Shown piece by piece: positions 46,167-46,171 of a stretch of 46,171 nucleotides of DNA (its first letter is position 1; the number at the start of each line of letters is the position of its first letter). The stretch comes from Bacteroidales bacterium (GTDB lineage Bacteria > Bacteroidota > Bacteroidia > Bacteroidales > P3), in NCBI GenBank assembly GCA_017480245.1, contig JAFVBA010000023.1, positions 1 to 46,171 on the forward strand, in the 5' to 3' direction. The position numbers were made by a program, and so were the translations under genes. The notes beneath the pieces are model-generated. The model did not search any database, was not told the DNA's origin, and saw nothing but the letters and a program-made list of their open reading frames with translations.

Positions 46167-46171
46167 TGCGA

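Overview
The window is AT-rich chromosomal DNA from a member of the Bacteroidota, most likely an uncultured Bacteroidales-like bacterium. Four things support this. Promoters carry the phylum's TAnnTTTG -7 box, several with a TTTG -33 box exactly 20 bp upstream. There is a PorW/SprE-type lipoprotein of the type IX secretion system (T9SS), and five secreted proteins end in type A T9SS sorting domains. The tRNA-tuf-tRNA(Trp)-secE-nusG-rplKAJL-rpoBC block followed by a DUF3467 gene is typical of the phylum.

Layout. 1-6500 (+): a doubtful short ORF, the G-protein chaperone MeaB, PorW, a four-helix membrane protein, a lipocalin-like lipoprotein and an orphan CoA-transferase B subunit. 6571-20460 (mostly -): three envelope/secretome operons. 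They encode an M6-like metalloprotease on a beta-helix stalk, another T9SS cargo and a lipoprotein; then two tandem DUF4369/thioredoxin-fold proteins with a BspA-like leucine-rich-repeat protein; then two further secreted proteins. A striking set of 21/22/21-bp tandem arrays lies at 17353-17665. 20559-25760 (+): a class III aminotransferase, a 62-residue protein, a ClpB without its N-terminal domain, a strongly structured non-coding region and a T9SS cargo. 26045-27505 (-): PepD dipeptidase. 27850-41934 (+): tRNAs Thr, Tyr, Gly and Thr, then tuf, tRNA-Trp, secE, nusG, rplK, rplA, rplJ, rplL, rpoB, rpoC and DUF3467. 42032-46166 (+): a lipoprotein and a subtilisin-like protease on a beta-helix stalk, ending in a strong hairpin.

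How the parts relate. PorW is a structural part of the T9SS, and the five sorting-domain proteins are its expected cargo. Two of these cargos share the same beta-helix stalk, linker motif and sorting domain but carry unrelated protease heads (metalloprotease versus subtilase), which suggests modular head exchange. Both are interrupted by single-base frameshifts (one and three), and a third secreted gene is interrupted at an A8 tract. No cytosolic gene is interrupted.

The best candidates for undescribed biology are: the nested or pseudoknotted RNA at 24541-24708 with a second structured element at 24734-24801; the three back-to-back arrays at 17353-17665; three TTTTGTCA boxes spaced exactly 32 bp upstream of clpB; and the head-swapped beta-helix protease family. 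All functional calls come from reading motifs. No database search was run, and comparisons with other species are from memory.
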